Assembly (NCBI RefSeq): GCF_022682495.2
Contig: NC_071387.1
Coordinates: 193,976,143 to 194,040,142 of the forward strand
Direction: 5' to 3'
Length of the DNA: 64,000 nucleotides
Source: Desmodus rotundus
Taxonomy: Eukaryota > Chordata > Mammalia > Chiroptera > Phyllostomidae
Shown: positions 45,640 through 58,374 of the stretch, piece after piece
How positions within the stretch are numbered: position 1 is the stretch's first letter
How the letters are laid out: each line of letters begins with the position of its first letter
The notes under the pieces: generated by a model
Database searches by the model: none
The model's input: the letters and a program-made list of their open reading frames with translations, nothing else
What the model was told of the DNA's origin: nothing
Program-made: the position numbers and the translations under genes

Positions 45640-46395
45640 CCAGTACAAGGATTTTTTTCAGATTACTGATGTAACAATTTCTAGAGTGCTCCAATGAACA
45701 TCTTTTGGGATCTACAAAGCTGAATATGTCTCTTAAGTTAACAATTTAAAATCTGATTCAGTGAGAATGGCTACAAAAATGGCAGGATTAGAAAAAAATG
45801 TAGGCCATATTTTGGCTTGGGCATAAAGAAATGGTTGTAATCAGTCCAACTTCCACTCTGTGCCTGAGGGTTTTTATTACCAGTCATTCACTTGGACGGT
45901 AACTTACAGCATCCTTCATCTTGTAGCACTCCCTCAATTACAGGGAGGAATTGGCTTATAAATACCCCAGCTCCCTCACTCCTCAGGGAGTCACTGAGTT
46001 GTGCATTTTACTGTTTCTTAGGTGTTCCACAGCTAGATGAGCTACAGCCACACAAAATTATATGTCTGATAACAACATAACCTTTACAAACCAGCTTCTA
46101 TTGATATCTCTTTTCCCTACTTCTAGGGTCAGGTTTTCTTCACCAACAAAATATTTGAATTACATGCAGATCCTTACCCTAGGGTCTGCTTCTGAAGTGA
46201 ACTCAAACTAAAGGTAAACTTCCCAGCAAATGCAGGATGGGAAAATTCTAGCTTATGTTTATTATGTGTCGGCTATTCTAGTTTTTCCTTTTAAAAAGAA
46301 ACTTGGGAATATGTAAAGGTAATGGTTATTTCATTCACAATCAAATAATTCTAAACATTATTTCCCAGTTAGGAGGAAATTGTAAAGAATGTCAC
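45640..46395. other. Unassigned sequence
   Basis: No gene or named repeat seen. Confidence 0.45.
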
Positions 46396-46398
46396 CAA

Positions 46399-46605
46399 GC
46401 CCTGATTGGGTGGCTCAGTGGGTTCAAGCATCATCCTGTACACCAGGAAGATGTGGGCCATTCCCCCGTCAGGGCACATACCTAGAGCGCGGATTTGGTT
46501 CCTTGTTGGGACGTGTATGGGAGGCAACCAATCAATATTTCTCCCTCACATCAATGTTTTATTTTTCTCTCTCTCTTTTCTTTTTCTCAAAAACAATAAA
46601 AAAAT
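46399..46605 (+). mobile_element. Ves SINE
   Basis: Head 'gccctgattgggtggctcag', 'caagcatcatcctgtacacc', 'cccccgtcagggcacatacct', 'ggttccttgttggga', 'gggaggcaaccaatcaat' and a pyrimidine tract. Mutated tail; no clear flanking duplication, so it is probably older. Three overlapping frames inside are shadows. Confidence 0.93.
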
Positions 46606-46609
46606 TCAT

Positions 46610-48316
46610 ATCCTTGGATGAAGGTTAAAAAATCAGTACAGGTCATATATTTACATATCAAGTAAATGATAATTTATTAAATTATTTGTGAAGGAAACTG
46701 TGTTTTACATAAGATCTTACGTTTCTTCTGTACATCTCTCTATCTTTCATTGTTAGCTTTGGAGGATAAATTGTGTCCTGCATGAAGTGTCCCTCAGGGA
46801 GTCTATCGAGATGAGATACCACGTAGCCAAAAAATCATCAGCATTAAAAGGAGTCTCGCTTATTAGAAGTATCTAACTCATGAGGTTTGCGTCAGCCCTT
46901 ACTGAATTTTAACCTTGCACAGTATTGTAGATTAACAAATATTTAAATGTTAATTATTTTTTATAGAATTTTTGGATTGCTACCTGAGAGTCATAATGAT
47001 AATGCAGTATCTATTACTTCTGGTCACTTACACTAATGAGTAATTAGGTAAGGGCTTCTTAAATATAGTTATTTAGATAAATTTAAATGTATTAATTAAA
47101 GATCAATTGATGGAACATGTTAAATAGTAACATCTATTTTTTTTCAACTCAAAAGTGCTCATACTGATGGGGGAACTCAGGAGGTGGAAAATTTTAGTTT
47201 TATGTAATAATTAGTAAGTTTATTAATGAATGCATGTAAAAAGCTTTTATTTAAGGAGCTGTGATTTGACCCACCCTGACTCCAGGAGACCACAGACAGT
47301 TGACCTCTGTGGCGCAGGGGCACTGCAAGCAATCAGGACAGGCTCTGAGCCACTGTGCTCCAGGGAGAGATGCGCAGTCCAGGACTCAGATACGAGTCTA
47401 CGGGATGCTAGGCCAATTGCTGGACTGCAGCTTTTGTCCGATTTACATTTTTCTTGAGGTGCAAATCCTTGACTTAGTCTTTTTCCCTTAATTCCAAACC
47501 CCTTACCTATACTTTTTCTTCCTTGTAAAAAAGGCTGGATTGAAATGAAATGTAGGACAACCTTTTAGGGTACATAACCTGCTGTCTTCTCAGATGGCCA
47601 GCCCTCTGAGTAACGTGCCCTTAAGGATTCAACCCCTGTCTCTGTTCACATTGGTTCTGGTGGTGACTGGAAGCAAGAACACCAGCTTTTTGGGTTTCAA
47701 TACTTTGTATATGTATATTTTCAAATGTATTGGGCTTATAGAACAGTAACAAGTTAATAAGAAAATGCTGAAATCAAATGTTATATCTAGCTTGTTTTAT
47801 AATTTATACTTTAAATATCTTGAAGGTAACAAAAACTATGGAGATTGACCCACTCTAGAATATGCTTATTTTACGTTCTATGAAAGAAAGGACTGATCAC
47901 AGTGATCTTCCTCACGACTGAATGACACACAAGAGCTAGGAGGAAAAATTATATTTTACACAGCAGAGATATTCCTCATGTTAAACAAGGCTATGGACAT
48001 TCTATTTTCAAGTCCTGCCAAATAGACAATCTTACATGTTTTTAACCAGATTGTCAAATATGAGTCACTTCTTGTTAAAAACAATAGTTAATAATTAGGT
48101 CCTTGATTATGATATGGGTTCCATACCACCAGTACCAAGATTTGGTACTTCGTGTAAAATAAAAAAAAATAAAAAAATTGCACCAGGAACTGGTTAAGAA
48201 TGACAGAGAGACTATGCAAGACTATTGCAGTAGGAGTCAACAGCATTTTTAAACACTTGTGAGTGAAACAAAAAAATATTAAAGAATTTGTGTGGGGAAT
48301 CATTACTATGATTGGG
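46610..48316. other. Unassigned sequence; possible LTR-like part
   Basis: AT-rich to 47240. 47250-47700 is less AT-rich and ends 'cctctgagtaacgtgcccttaagg...tctctgttcacattgg', reminiscent of an LTR U5. Not enough to call. Confidence 0.35.
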
Positions 48317-48326
48317 CCATCTGCAA

Positions 48327-48508
48327 ATTGTCCTTTTTTATCAAATTCATTGGTGTGACATTGGTTAATAAAATTATATAAGTATCAGGTATACAATTCT
48401 ACAACACATCATCTGTATATTGTATTGTGTGTTTGCCACCCTAAGTCAAGTCTCTTTCTATCACCATTTATCCCCCTCTTCCCATTTCTGCCTCCCCCAA
48501 AACCCTGT
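48327..48508 (-). mobile_element. Short L1 3' end (tail family 1) with 10-bp target duplication
   Basis: T-run, 'attggtgtgacattggttaataaaattatata', 'caacacatcatctgtatattgtattgtgtg', 'aagtcaagtct' and a C-rich end. ccatctgcaa lies at 48317-48326 and 48509-48518. Only about 180 bp inserted, a severe 5' truncation. Confidence 0.9.
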
Positions 48509-48518
48509 CCATCTGCAA

Positions 48519-51500
48519 TCATCAACTGTTATTACCTTCTCACGTAGACTGGGAGAAGGAGGCATTATTTTTCTTGATGATTGCATTTCAGAGGGACTAC
48601 TCCTGTGTCTAAGAAAAAGATATTCCTGGATTGTAGAATATTTACATTTTAAAAGGACAGAGAAAAAAAATTACAATGGCAAATATTCTAGGGTGAATGC
48701 TTTAAGAAAAAATAATTATGGAACCTAATAAGTACACAGGAAGAAGCCTGTTCAAAGTTCATTTAAGGCCATCTTAGTAATCATCTAAGAGAATTAAACA
48801 TGCTATCATGCTATCATGTTTTCAGTTTTTATTTATTCATATGCAAACACAAACACACCTTCTGTTTTTATTGTAGAAGTCACCTCTTGAATGAAGTACT
48901 GGTAAAAAAATTATATCACCCATATTTGAGTTTCAGGCACCAGTTAATGACCACACCTGACCACACTGGATGTCGATTGCATTATCAGAAAGTTGGGTAT
49001 ACAGACGTATTATTGGTAACAAGTGTTCTCAAATTTGCAAATTATTGGACTAGGTCATCTGTTTAGAAATAGGAGGTAATTAGTTCTAAATGTCTTTAGA
49101 ATCTCAACCCAACCCCTAAATCTTGAGTCACTATTACTTGTCCTTTCATTAGTTAGGTAGGGCCAGGAAATTCTCCACTGACACATATTTACATTGAATT
49201 GTCTGACTAATGAATCCAGGTACCAAGGTTGTGTCCTTCCCATGGCCACCATAAACAAAACGCCAACAGAAGACATTTGCACATTACAATATAGATTGCT
49301 GCTACAGCCAATTATATACTTAGACAAAAAGCTGACAACATAATTAGCATGAAGAAAAAACACTGCACCATTTTATACTTTCATTTCACCTAGTGTTATT
49401 AATGACTTTATTAAAAGAAAAGAATGGTTATACTATTTGTTTTCATGGTAACTCCCTCTAAATATACAAAGAAAGGCAATGATTAGTCATTTTTATTCAT
49501 TTAATATTCAGTATGTTCACTTGCCAAAGCACAAAGGCCAGAAGAGGAATTAACCTTTGCTCTTGGTTTGATAGGCATGAAACTAAAATAGGAACCACCT
49601 AGCAATAATATTGTTAAATTGAAGCTGCTGAGAAGACAGATGAAGCCTTTAAAATAACCCCCAGATAGTTACTGGTATATCCCTCTCAAAACAAAAATGC
49701 CAACCTGTTTAGTTCAAAGATCATTAGTTTCCTTATTTGACAATTTGGGATTTTACATTTCATAATGGGAGAAATGCACTGTGTTATCTAACAGAGTCTG
49801 TGACCCTGGGCTAATTAAAAGCACACAGGAGCAGGGCAGGGTGAAGCAAAGCTGATTCATTACAAGTGGTGGTTATTCCCTGGAGGCAGACACATCAAAG
49901 GATTCCTGGAAGTGGTCCAAGGTATCTGTCAAAGGCAATGTGCTTCCACGATAGCAAGTCCACTGAGTGGGATTGAGGTGCTGGGAACTGTTTAATCTGA
50001 GTGTGGCTTTTTATTTGTTTGCCAGATTGTGAAATAGGAGGCCTCAGAGGGAACTGAACAAACAGACAGAAACTGAAAGTGACCTTTGCAGCTAATAGGC
50101 CAGTAGGGGAAGGGGCTGTAGCTAGTATCTGCCTGGTCTGGTGCCCTTATAAGTAAATGATAGATTAATGGAAAAGAGGAAGAGGAGAATATGGAAGCTC
50201 CAATAATGCTATGATTCCATTCCATGGCCCCCTTCCCTCCTGGGCTAAGGTAGTTTTTGCCCCAGTGTTAAATTCTAACTGAAAGCCGAGCATTCAAGGT
50301 GAAGCAACACCATCTATTTGACAATAGAACTGTAAAAAGTTGGGCAGGCAGCCAGCAAACTCTTCTGATAATTCCAACTCTAAGAATCTCTCCAACAGAA
50401 ACAATCCACCTATGAATAAGGATAAACATTTCAGAATGTTTGCAAAGTGAGCGATGTAACTTAGTAACATTTTAAGAGGTGGGAGGTTAAATATACAGTA
50501 TCATATAATATATAACATAATTAACTATTTACATATCATATCTAATTAATATATTAATGTAATTATGCTTATATGCAATATTATACTTAATATACATTTA
50601 GTAATGCAAGTTGTAAATTCTGTTCCTTTTTATAATTTATGTTGCATACATGTTGTGTTTTGTCATATCAATTTTTGTATTTTAAATATAAATATATTCA
50701 TACACAGATGCACACAAAGAAATATACTCAATATATACTGATCCACATACACACACTATTGAAGACGAGGGAGGAAAACGTGAGGTGGAGGAAGTTTGTG
50801 TGTCTATATATGTGCTATATATAATGTTCTATAAAAATACATACGCATGGAAATAAACTAATGAAATCAGAGAGGTTGACAATTTCTATACATTTTAATT
50901 TAAACTTTCAAGAGATACAATAAATTTGTAAGTGAAGGTACAACATTAAAAAATAGGGGTCTGTCTCCTCTGGAGAGACAATATTTAAAGACCTTGATTT
51001 TTCATAAGTTTTTGCACTAATACCTAATTTCCCCTCTTGTTCTCCCATTTCATCTTATTTTATTTTAATTGAGCAATCTCCAGAGTTTTCTTTGACTTAT
51101 AGTTTCTATCAAGAAGTATAATTAGGTGGTTACAATACAAAAATAGTTGAAGTATACAGTCCTTAATAACATGATACCCCTTTAATTTCCCTTATAAACA
51201 CATAGAAACATTCCAGGCACTTACTGTTGGCCAAATACTTGGTTTTGAGTCTTTGTGGAGGTCAGCCAGGTCCAAGCTGTCCTCATTGTTTGTACATTCA
51301 GAAGACGTTTCAGTAACTAATTTTATTTTCCCTAAGTGATGACAGAATTTGGATATAGTTTTGAAACACTTTATTGTCTTAATCCCTCAAAAGTTCTATG
51401 TCCTTTTTCTTCAGATGCATTTTGTATTCGTCTCACACTATCTTGACATTATTTATGCTGACTCAACATCATGGCTTCCTACGCACTCAGTTTTTTAAAT

Positions 51501-51720
51501 AGTAACTCCTTTGCTTAATATTTTATGTGTTAATTTAATGTTTAATTAATTCTTACAGTTGAAAACAGTGGTAAAAGTGGTTAAATGGGTTTAGGAAAAG
51601 AAACTTGCTTACTCTTGCTCAACATGCCACTTAACGAGGTGGGAAGTGCGTGGCGCCCTCTAGAACAGCGCCAAGCTCGGTGAGTGAAGAAGGCTTTAGA
51701 CATTCAACAACAGATGTTAC
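48519..51720. other. Unassigned sequence
   Basis: No gene or confident repeat in about 3.2 kb. Frames of 77-102 codons (48420-48728 plus, 49055-49363 minus, 49992-50225 minus) show no recognisable domains. 50470-50620 is extremely AT-rich. Confidence 0.5.
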
Positions 51721-51722
51721 AG

Positions 51723-51930
51723 AGCTGTGATTCTCAAAGGGGCTGAATTTCCCTCTCAGAAGACATTTAGCTATATTGAGAAACATTTTCTTTCGATGGG
51801 ACATATGCAGGAGAAGAGGTGCTATTTGTATATGTTGGGTGGCAGCCAGGGATGCCGCTAAACATCTCAAGTGCACAGGACAGACCCACAATGAAGTTTA
51901 TCCGGCAACAGTGCCACCATCGAGATCTTG
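51723..51930 (+). mobile_element. MER20 (hAT-Charlie MITE)
   Basis: Order and content follow MER20: 'ctgtgattctcaaaggggctgaattt' at the start, 'agaagacatttagctatattgagaaacattttc', 'ggtgctatttgtatat', 'ggcagccagggatgccgctaaacatctcaagtgcacaggacagaccc' and 'tttatccggc'. Near full length (~219 bp in the family), moderately mutated. The 86-codon minus frame across it is a shadow. Confidence 0.9.
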
Positions 51931-53145
51931 TTTACTTCTATCAAAGTAAAGAATTGTTCAGACTGCATATCATTTAATAGGAAAAGATGCGGGAAAATAT
52001 TATTGTTTCACCTGCAAGGATTTGTGTTTTTGCTTCCAGAAAGAACTGAGAGTCATATTTTCTTCAACCCTTCATACTCCATACAGAGGTAAATATTAGG
52101 TTGTATTTACAAAGTTCTCAATAAATGCTTGTTCAAAGATACAGATTACAGTAATAATTTTTGACCAGCCAAAGAAGAGCTATAGATAAATATTATAATA
52201 AAGATAATGATGGGGCATATTAAATTCTTAAGAAACATGTCTTTAGTTCAGAATATAATTTTTAAAAGTATCTTGTAATAATTTATGAACAAAGGACTTT
52301 TCCATTAAAAACTCCTTAAATAATAAGAAAATATTTTTTTTAATAATGAGAAAAGATTTGGATGTTATTTTAGAGGTTTACAACTATGGGGGGAGATGCT
52401 CAATATGATTACCCTGTGATGAATCTAAATTGCTGTAAGTTTAACCCTGCTTACATATGATACAAGCTATATAAGCATGTTAGATTTTTCAAAAATAGAC
52501 ATGAGTGATACTGAAAATCATTTTATAGCTAACAAAATGAATAAAAATGACAATTCTTGAGAAATATTTTATAACATATTATATCTATTTGGTAAGTTGT
52601 TTTTCTTCTATTAGATAAATTATACTCTTTCATGTTTGCAAAATCATATTTTGTCATGTCTATAATATTCATAAAGTGAGGACAATGTTATTCCTTCATT
52701 GTCTGTACTTAATTTGGAAAGTTGACATACCAGGGAAATTTATATCATCAGTTTTCTTTTACTGTTTGCAAAGAAATTGATACAGCATCTAAGAAGCTCA
52801 CCATATTGGCAGAGGGATTAAACACTCATCGCAGAAGTGCAGTTCATATTTGCTTTAGAAATACTGGTAGAAAGATAGTGTGTATGTGATACTTACTGAT
52901 GGAGTTTTATTTCCTTCAGCTAAATTATACTGTTTTAGGAGAGAGTGCTTTGAATAAAGTCTTGTCTAATACAAGGAATCTAGTTAAGTCAGCAGGATGA
53001 AGAGTGCTAGATAATGGTAGAATTAATATTAGAAAAAAATTGAGTAACTAAAAGTGGACACCTGATATTGGCTTTATGTCTGGCCTTTTACATGAAAGGC
53101 ATTTTTTTTGCACTAGCAAAACTTTGCATTCATGTTAGAAAGGTG

Positions 53146-53330
53146 TAAATAAATGTGGCCCTAAGCAGAGAGAAATCATAGCATATCTGAATAACTAAAA
53201 TGTAATGTAACTAGAATATAGAGAATGAGGAAATGAGGCATAATGTAGAGATGGAAATAAATAGGGCTTATTTGGAAGGTTCTCATAATCTGTATTAAAG
53301 ACCCTGAAGTTGAAAATGCTAAGAATAACG
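53146..53330 (+). repeat. Local direct repeat, copy 1
   Basis: Strongly matches 54542-54726 in order and orientation: 'gagagaaatcatagcatatc' and 'tgaataactaaaatg' near 53170, 'ctagaatatagagaatgagg' and 'aaatgaggcata', 'aaataaatagggctta', and 'gttgaaaatgctaagaata' at the end. It differs by point changes and small indels. Confidence 0.9.
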
Positions 53331-54541
53331 GGAAATCCAAGAAAATTTAGAAGCTCTTTAATAACCTCAAGGTTTAATATTACTGTGTTTTTGTTGGTGG
53401 TGGTGATTATAAATGACTCTTCAGAATGTCATTTTGTCCTCACTTCCTTTAAAAAAAACCCCTATTTTTATCTTTCTGCTGGTTTTGACATTACCCATCT
53501 TCAGTCCTCTTTTCAACCTGGCTTTCCATTCCTTTCCTAAGAATAAGGAGTTGGTCGTTTGCACATCTTTTAGGATATCTTTAGAGGCAGCGTTGGTCTA
53601 CTAAAGCAACATTCTGATGTCGTGAGCCCGAAACACACACTCTCTGAGAAAATAACCAAGTTCTAGAAGTATTCATATCCTTCAGTGTCATTCTAGATGC
53701 AGCATTTATATAGTTGCAAACTATCACCTTTACTTTTAAATTTCCAATATCTAGTACCTACTGGAACAGGATGGGATTTCCCATTATTTTTCTATTCAAA
53801 GGATAGAATTGAGATTTTTCAGTTTAAGGAGGTAAGCCAAATGCTGAAATGGAGACTAAAGTTTTGAGAACACAAGAAAAATAAAGCCTCAGCATAGATA
53901 ATGTAATGATTTGATAAGGTCCAAAAACAAATGAAAAATCATTGTTCAGAGGCAATTGAAATGAAGGTGACCTCTAGAATCACAAATATGAAAAAGGATA
54001 TTAAACCACAATTACCAAAGCTGTTCACAAGTAAGTCTTATTAAAGTGACAGTGCACAAAGAATGTTATGAATTGGGAATGTACAGAAAGAAAGAGAAAT
54101 GGAGAGAAAACAGAATGAGCTGAGCTTAATAAGCTATTATTTTTTTCCCGGAGGTTCCTAGGTGGTATGTGCTAAAAGTAAGTCTTGTATTAAATTTTCT
54201 CTGAGTTATTTTGAATCACTGTTCTAAAAATAATGAGAGTCTACTGGTAAACTCTGCCAGACTACAGACATTTTCATTCTAGGGAAAGACCTAAGGTGAG
54301 CTCCAAGGCAGGCTGAAAGGCCTTTTTATTTCCTTTCTCTTTAAGTTCAAACCAGATTCTTCTATCTTATCACTCCAAATAAAGGAGAGACCTCACATAA
54401 CAAGATGATCCATGTATTATAGTAGAAAAGACCAAACCGTTAAAAGTCTAAAAAACATTGAAACACAAAAATATCATGCATGTAATTAAGGGAAAACCTT
54501 AGGCATGTGTTACCTTTTCTATTTAGGGTGATAAAGAGAAT

Positions 54542-54726
54542 AAATATGGTCCTAAGGAGAGAGAAATCATAGCATATCTGAATAACTAAAATGCAATATA
54601 GCTAGAATATAGAGAATGAGGAAATGAGGCATATGTAGAGATGAAAATAAATAGGGCTTATCTATTTAAGGTCCTTGTAAGCTGTATTAAAGACTCCAAA
54701 GTTGAAAATGCTAAGAATAAAGGGAA
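54542..54726 (+). repeat. Local direct repeat, copy 2
   Basis: Second copy of 53146-53330, about 1.4 kb downstream. Similarity fades quickly on both sides. Either a duplicated genomic segment or two copies of an unnamed interspersed repeat. Confidence 0.9.
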
Positions 54727-54786
54727 CTAATTAAATAACTAAGTGGGATAGTGGCATGACCATAAATAGAATTTTAACTATATTTC

Positions 54787-55663
54787 TGTGGTAAGCAGTT
54801 AGACAGACATGAGCAGAGCAAAAACAATAGTCCAGGTACAGAAGGGCAGCACAGCAGAAAGATCCAGGTGCCTAGCAACTGGCAGAACAAGAACCTCACC
54901 CGCAGGGTAAACTTTCTTCCCTTTGCATATTACTCGTTATTCGATTTAGACCTACTGATCTTTCAAATAGCTGGTCATGCAGTTAGGACCCTCCCCTGAC
55001 TTTTCCTCCCCTAGCATGCTGTTAGTCATGTGAGTTAGACCCCCTTAGAGGGGCAACAAATATCCCGGCAGGAGAATTAAGCATTAAGCTACCCAGGCAA
55101 TGAGGTTCTGACCACATTAAATACATTCAGCCCCAGCTCCAGGCACAGAAAAGCAGCAAAACCAGATGAACAACACCATGGCTATCGTCAGGACCAGGTG
55201 CATTGACTAATGACATCCTGCCTTGGTGCTGACCAATCACTGGAGACCATGACTCTGAAAGGACACGCTTGGAAAGCTGATAAAGATACTATTGAGATCC
55301 CTTCCTGGTACCTTTCCTAAAAATCTCCGTCTTTCAAACTCCTTAAGACAGAGGACCCAGAATGATCTCCCTTCTGGGATCCACTTTCCCCTCCCCCTCT
55401 TCTTCCAGGTGCCTTACCTTTCTTAACATTTCCCTCTCGAAGCTCCAAGGGCCCTTTTTTGTTGCCTCTTTCATTTCTTTCCTGAGGCCATTTCTTCTAT
55501 CGCTCACTTCTACCTCTGTGACTTTCTAAATACGTTTCTGATAGAGTTTGAGTCTTGGTTCTGAATTCTTTCTTAGCCAAAACTCAGGTACCAAGGTTGC
55601 TGAACCAAGGTCCAATCTGACTTTAGTGGTCTAACACCTGGTACTGTTTTCTTGTTGCCAACA
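54787..55663 (+). mobile_element. Class I (ERV1) solo LTR, 877 bp
   Basis: Begins TGTGGTAAGCAGTTAGACAG and ends GTTGCCAACA, with identical 4-bp tttc on each side (54783-54786, 55664-55667), the duplication length usual for class I elements. The interior has typical gammaretroviral LTR features: 'cattgactaatgacatcctgcc', 'ctgaccaatcactgg' (CCAAT box) and a pyrimidine-rich R/U5 ending near 'ggtccaatctgactttagtgg-ctaacacctggtac'. No internal viral sequence follows, so it is solo. Subfamily not fixed. Confidence 0.75.
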
Positions 55664-55667
55664 TTTC

Positions 55668-56950
55668 CACCCCGAAGTTCATTATTGCTTAGAGTAAGTT
55701 ACCAGTAATAGAAGTATGGAACAGTAAAAAAATTTAAGTGATATTGGAAGTCATTATCAGATACTGTGAGTGACTTCATGTTGGTCAGATTAAGAGAGAG
55801 GAGTTCAGCTGGTTTTGTGACTTCAACAACTGGATGGGTAGTGCTGCTGACACATTGGAAATATAAATTTTTTGCTTGGATTGGTGATATAATAAAATAA
55901 GTCTTATGCCTTTTGAAATTCTGAGTGGCTCTAAAGCAGGAATGTGAAGACATACTTAGGGATTATGTTCAAAAAAGGCATCTAGAGTGAAATGTAAATT
56001 TGAGAGCTGTCAAAAAATAGGTAATAATTACTTTACTGTGATCAGTTACTTGTTTTTTATAATGTGCTGAAGAACCAATTAAAAATACAAACACCTGAAA
56101 GGAGAGAAGAATTTGGAGCTAAATACAGGGTCCAGAACAAATAATGCCCCTTTTTTACTACAGAACCTTTTGTTACAAAATCATAAGCATGTAATTCTGT
56201 AACATAACAATATCATACTCAAGCACACCATATGACATTTTACATGAAGTATTCAAATTGAAACTATAAATTATTACACTCATATTCTTATCTTACCAAC
56301 CATGTTCAAGCAGACTTTACTTCTGCAAGACCCTGTACATAAAAGATCAGAGAAACAACTCTAATAGGAAAAAATGTCAATAAAAACATTGTTATTATGA
56401 ATTCTATAGACTTACTATGTCTTATTCATTTATTTTTATTTATAGTTGTAAGAAAACTACTTAATAAATCTAGGGTTTAAAGTTTATTACCAAAAATAAG
56501 CATTTCCTTCATTATCTCTAAGTCTTTCCTTCATTGTTCATTTGAAATATCCCATTATTTATATATTGTTATTCATATTTTTTACACTTTATGTTACTCA
56601 TGTAAATATAACAACAGTCTCAAAATTGATATATTAGTAGTTCCAGCTTTTATTTCTGTCATCCTGATAAGGAAATTATCTTTGCTTTCACTGTTGCTTA
56701 ATTCTGTAAAAAAGTAGCAATTAACAGAGCAGCTCCTATGTAGTCCAATGCCACATCCGAGACTAGATTGGTATCCAAAAGGGGGAATTGCTTAGGGAGA
56801 GAACCTGATGGGGAGGGAGAGAATGGGCTGGGAAGGAGTGAGAAGCACTTTTATATGTTTTTGGTCAACATAGTTTGTTGTGTAGAAATGGAAGGTCTGT
56901 AAATGAAGAAGAAAATACAGTGGGAAGTCATAAACCAGATTATATGTTTT
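55668..56950. other. Unassigned AT-rich sequence
   Basis: No gene or clear repeat. The 84-codon minus frame at 55699-55953 has no recognisable domain. Confidence 0.5.
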
Positions 56951-56962
56951 TCATTAATTCAT

Positions 56963-57461
56963 GTTTAAAATTAAATTTGTTGTGGTGATATTGGTTAATA
57001 AAATTATATACGTTTCAAGTGTACAATTTTATGATACATCATTTGTATATTGCACTGCATACAACCCACCCAAAGTCAAACCCCCTTCCTTCACCATATA
57101 TTTGACCCCCTTTATCTTTTACTACCCAAATCCCCACCCCACTGGTAACCACCACACCGTTGTCTGTGTCTATGAGTTTTTGTCCATTTGACTTTCTTGT
57201 TTGTTTATTGTTTGCTTTTAGTTGTACATCCCACATATGAGTGAAATCATGTTTAATGACATTTTCTCTGACTTGTTTTACTTAACACACTCCGTTCATT
57301 ACTCACAGCATTATTCACAGCGGCCAACACATGGACACAATCAAAGTGGTCTTTGATAGATGATTGGGTAAAGAAAGTGTGAGATACATATAATGGAATA
57401 TTATTCAGCCATAAAAGAGATGAAACACTGCCATTTGCAACATGGATGGATCTTGAGAATA
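56963..57461 (-). mobile_element. 5'-inverted L1 insertion (tail family 1)
   Basis: 56963-57289 is antisense L1 3' UTR ('ggtgatattggttaataaaattatata', C-rich block, 'cccacatatgagtgaaatcatg'). From ~57290 the strand flips to sense ORF2-end sequence ('cagcattattcacagcggcc', 'gataga-tgattgggtaaagaaagtgtgag', 'taatggaatattattcagcc', 'aacatggatggatcttgagaat'). The whole is bracketed by tcattaattcat at 56951-56962 and 57462-57473, proving one insertion. This is a classical twin-priming inversion. Confidence 0.93.
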
Positions 57462-57473
57462 TCATTAATTCAT

Positions 57474-58124
57474 TTTTATTAATTGATTAATTATATGAAT
57501 TATTTAATCTTTATTTTAGCACTTGGTTTAGATATAACTCAGTGAAGAGATTGATTGTGTTTGCCGACCCTTCATAAAGAATACATTTAAAAAGCAGATG
57601 CCTGATCTTGGTCTTGACACCAATCTATTGTCATCGTATGATAACATTAAGGCCCTGACCTACAAATGTTGCACCAATTGTTGGATAAAATTATCTGGAA
57701 AAATAAATATATTTTACTTGTAATTTTAAATTACACCAAAATCAACTATGCAATTGCTGATGCAGGCCATTTTTTTAAAGCTATTAAAAATATAACAGTG
57801 TGTACTATGAAATAAAATTTCTATATAATACCACAATTTTAATTACAGGCATGCTATTTCTTTGGTTTCTTTCATTGTATTGTGAGACACCTGATACTTG
57901 GTTTTATCTGAAAAATCACAGGGGAGTAATATTGATACCTGTGAGATCCAAGAAATTATGTCAGTTTCAGGAAATTCTAAATGTTACATTATCATAATAT
58001 AAATTATTTGCGGGAGGTCCCATTATGTGTGCATCATGTTGGTGCACAGATTAATATTGTGTTTATCCTTATTTATAAATATCTGACACTACTATTATAA
58101 TAATTAAAATACTTTAAATATAAG
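57474..58124. other. Unassigned AT-rich sequence
   Basis: Nothing recognisable. Confidence 0.5.
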
Positions 58125-58137
58125 CCATCTAATTTTA

Positions 58138-58360
58138 TTTTTTAAAGGTTTATTTTATGCTTATTTGAGAGAGAGGAGGAGAGAGAGGGAGACAGAAAAA
58201 GTGATGCGAGAGAGGAGCATCACTTGGCTGCCTCCTGTACGTGCCCCCATTGGGTACTGAGCCCACGTCTTGAGCAGGTACCCTGACCAGGAATTGAACC
58301 AAAGACCTTTTGGTCACGGGATCATGCTCCAACCAACTGAGCTGTGCCACCCAGGGTACC
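58138..58360 (-). mobile_element. Ves SINE, perfect 13-bp target duplication
   Basis: Minus-strand Ves with purine tract, 'ccaggaattgaaccaaagacc' and head 'ccaaccaactgagctgtgccacccaggg'. ccatctaatttta occurs at 58125-58137 and 58362-58374. An unusual internal 'gtgatgcgagagaggagcatcac' forms a 7-bp-arm hairpin. Confidence 0.95.
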
Positions 58361-58374
58361 ACCATCTAATTTTA

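Larger units (their letters stand above)
51931..54780. other. Unassigned AT-rich sequence containing a local duplication
   Basis: An L2/MIR-like end lies near 52095-52130 ('aaagttctcaataaatgcttgttcaaaga'). The two copies of a ~185-bp repeat are listed separately. No gene seen. Confidence 0.5.

Noticed and set aside
48420..48728. 102-codon plus frame
   Set aside because: Starts inside an antisense L1 tail and runs across its target duplication.
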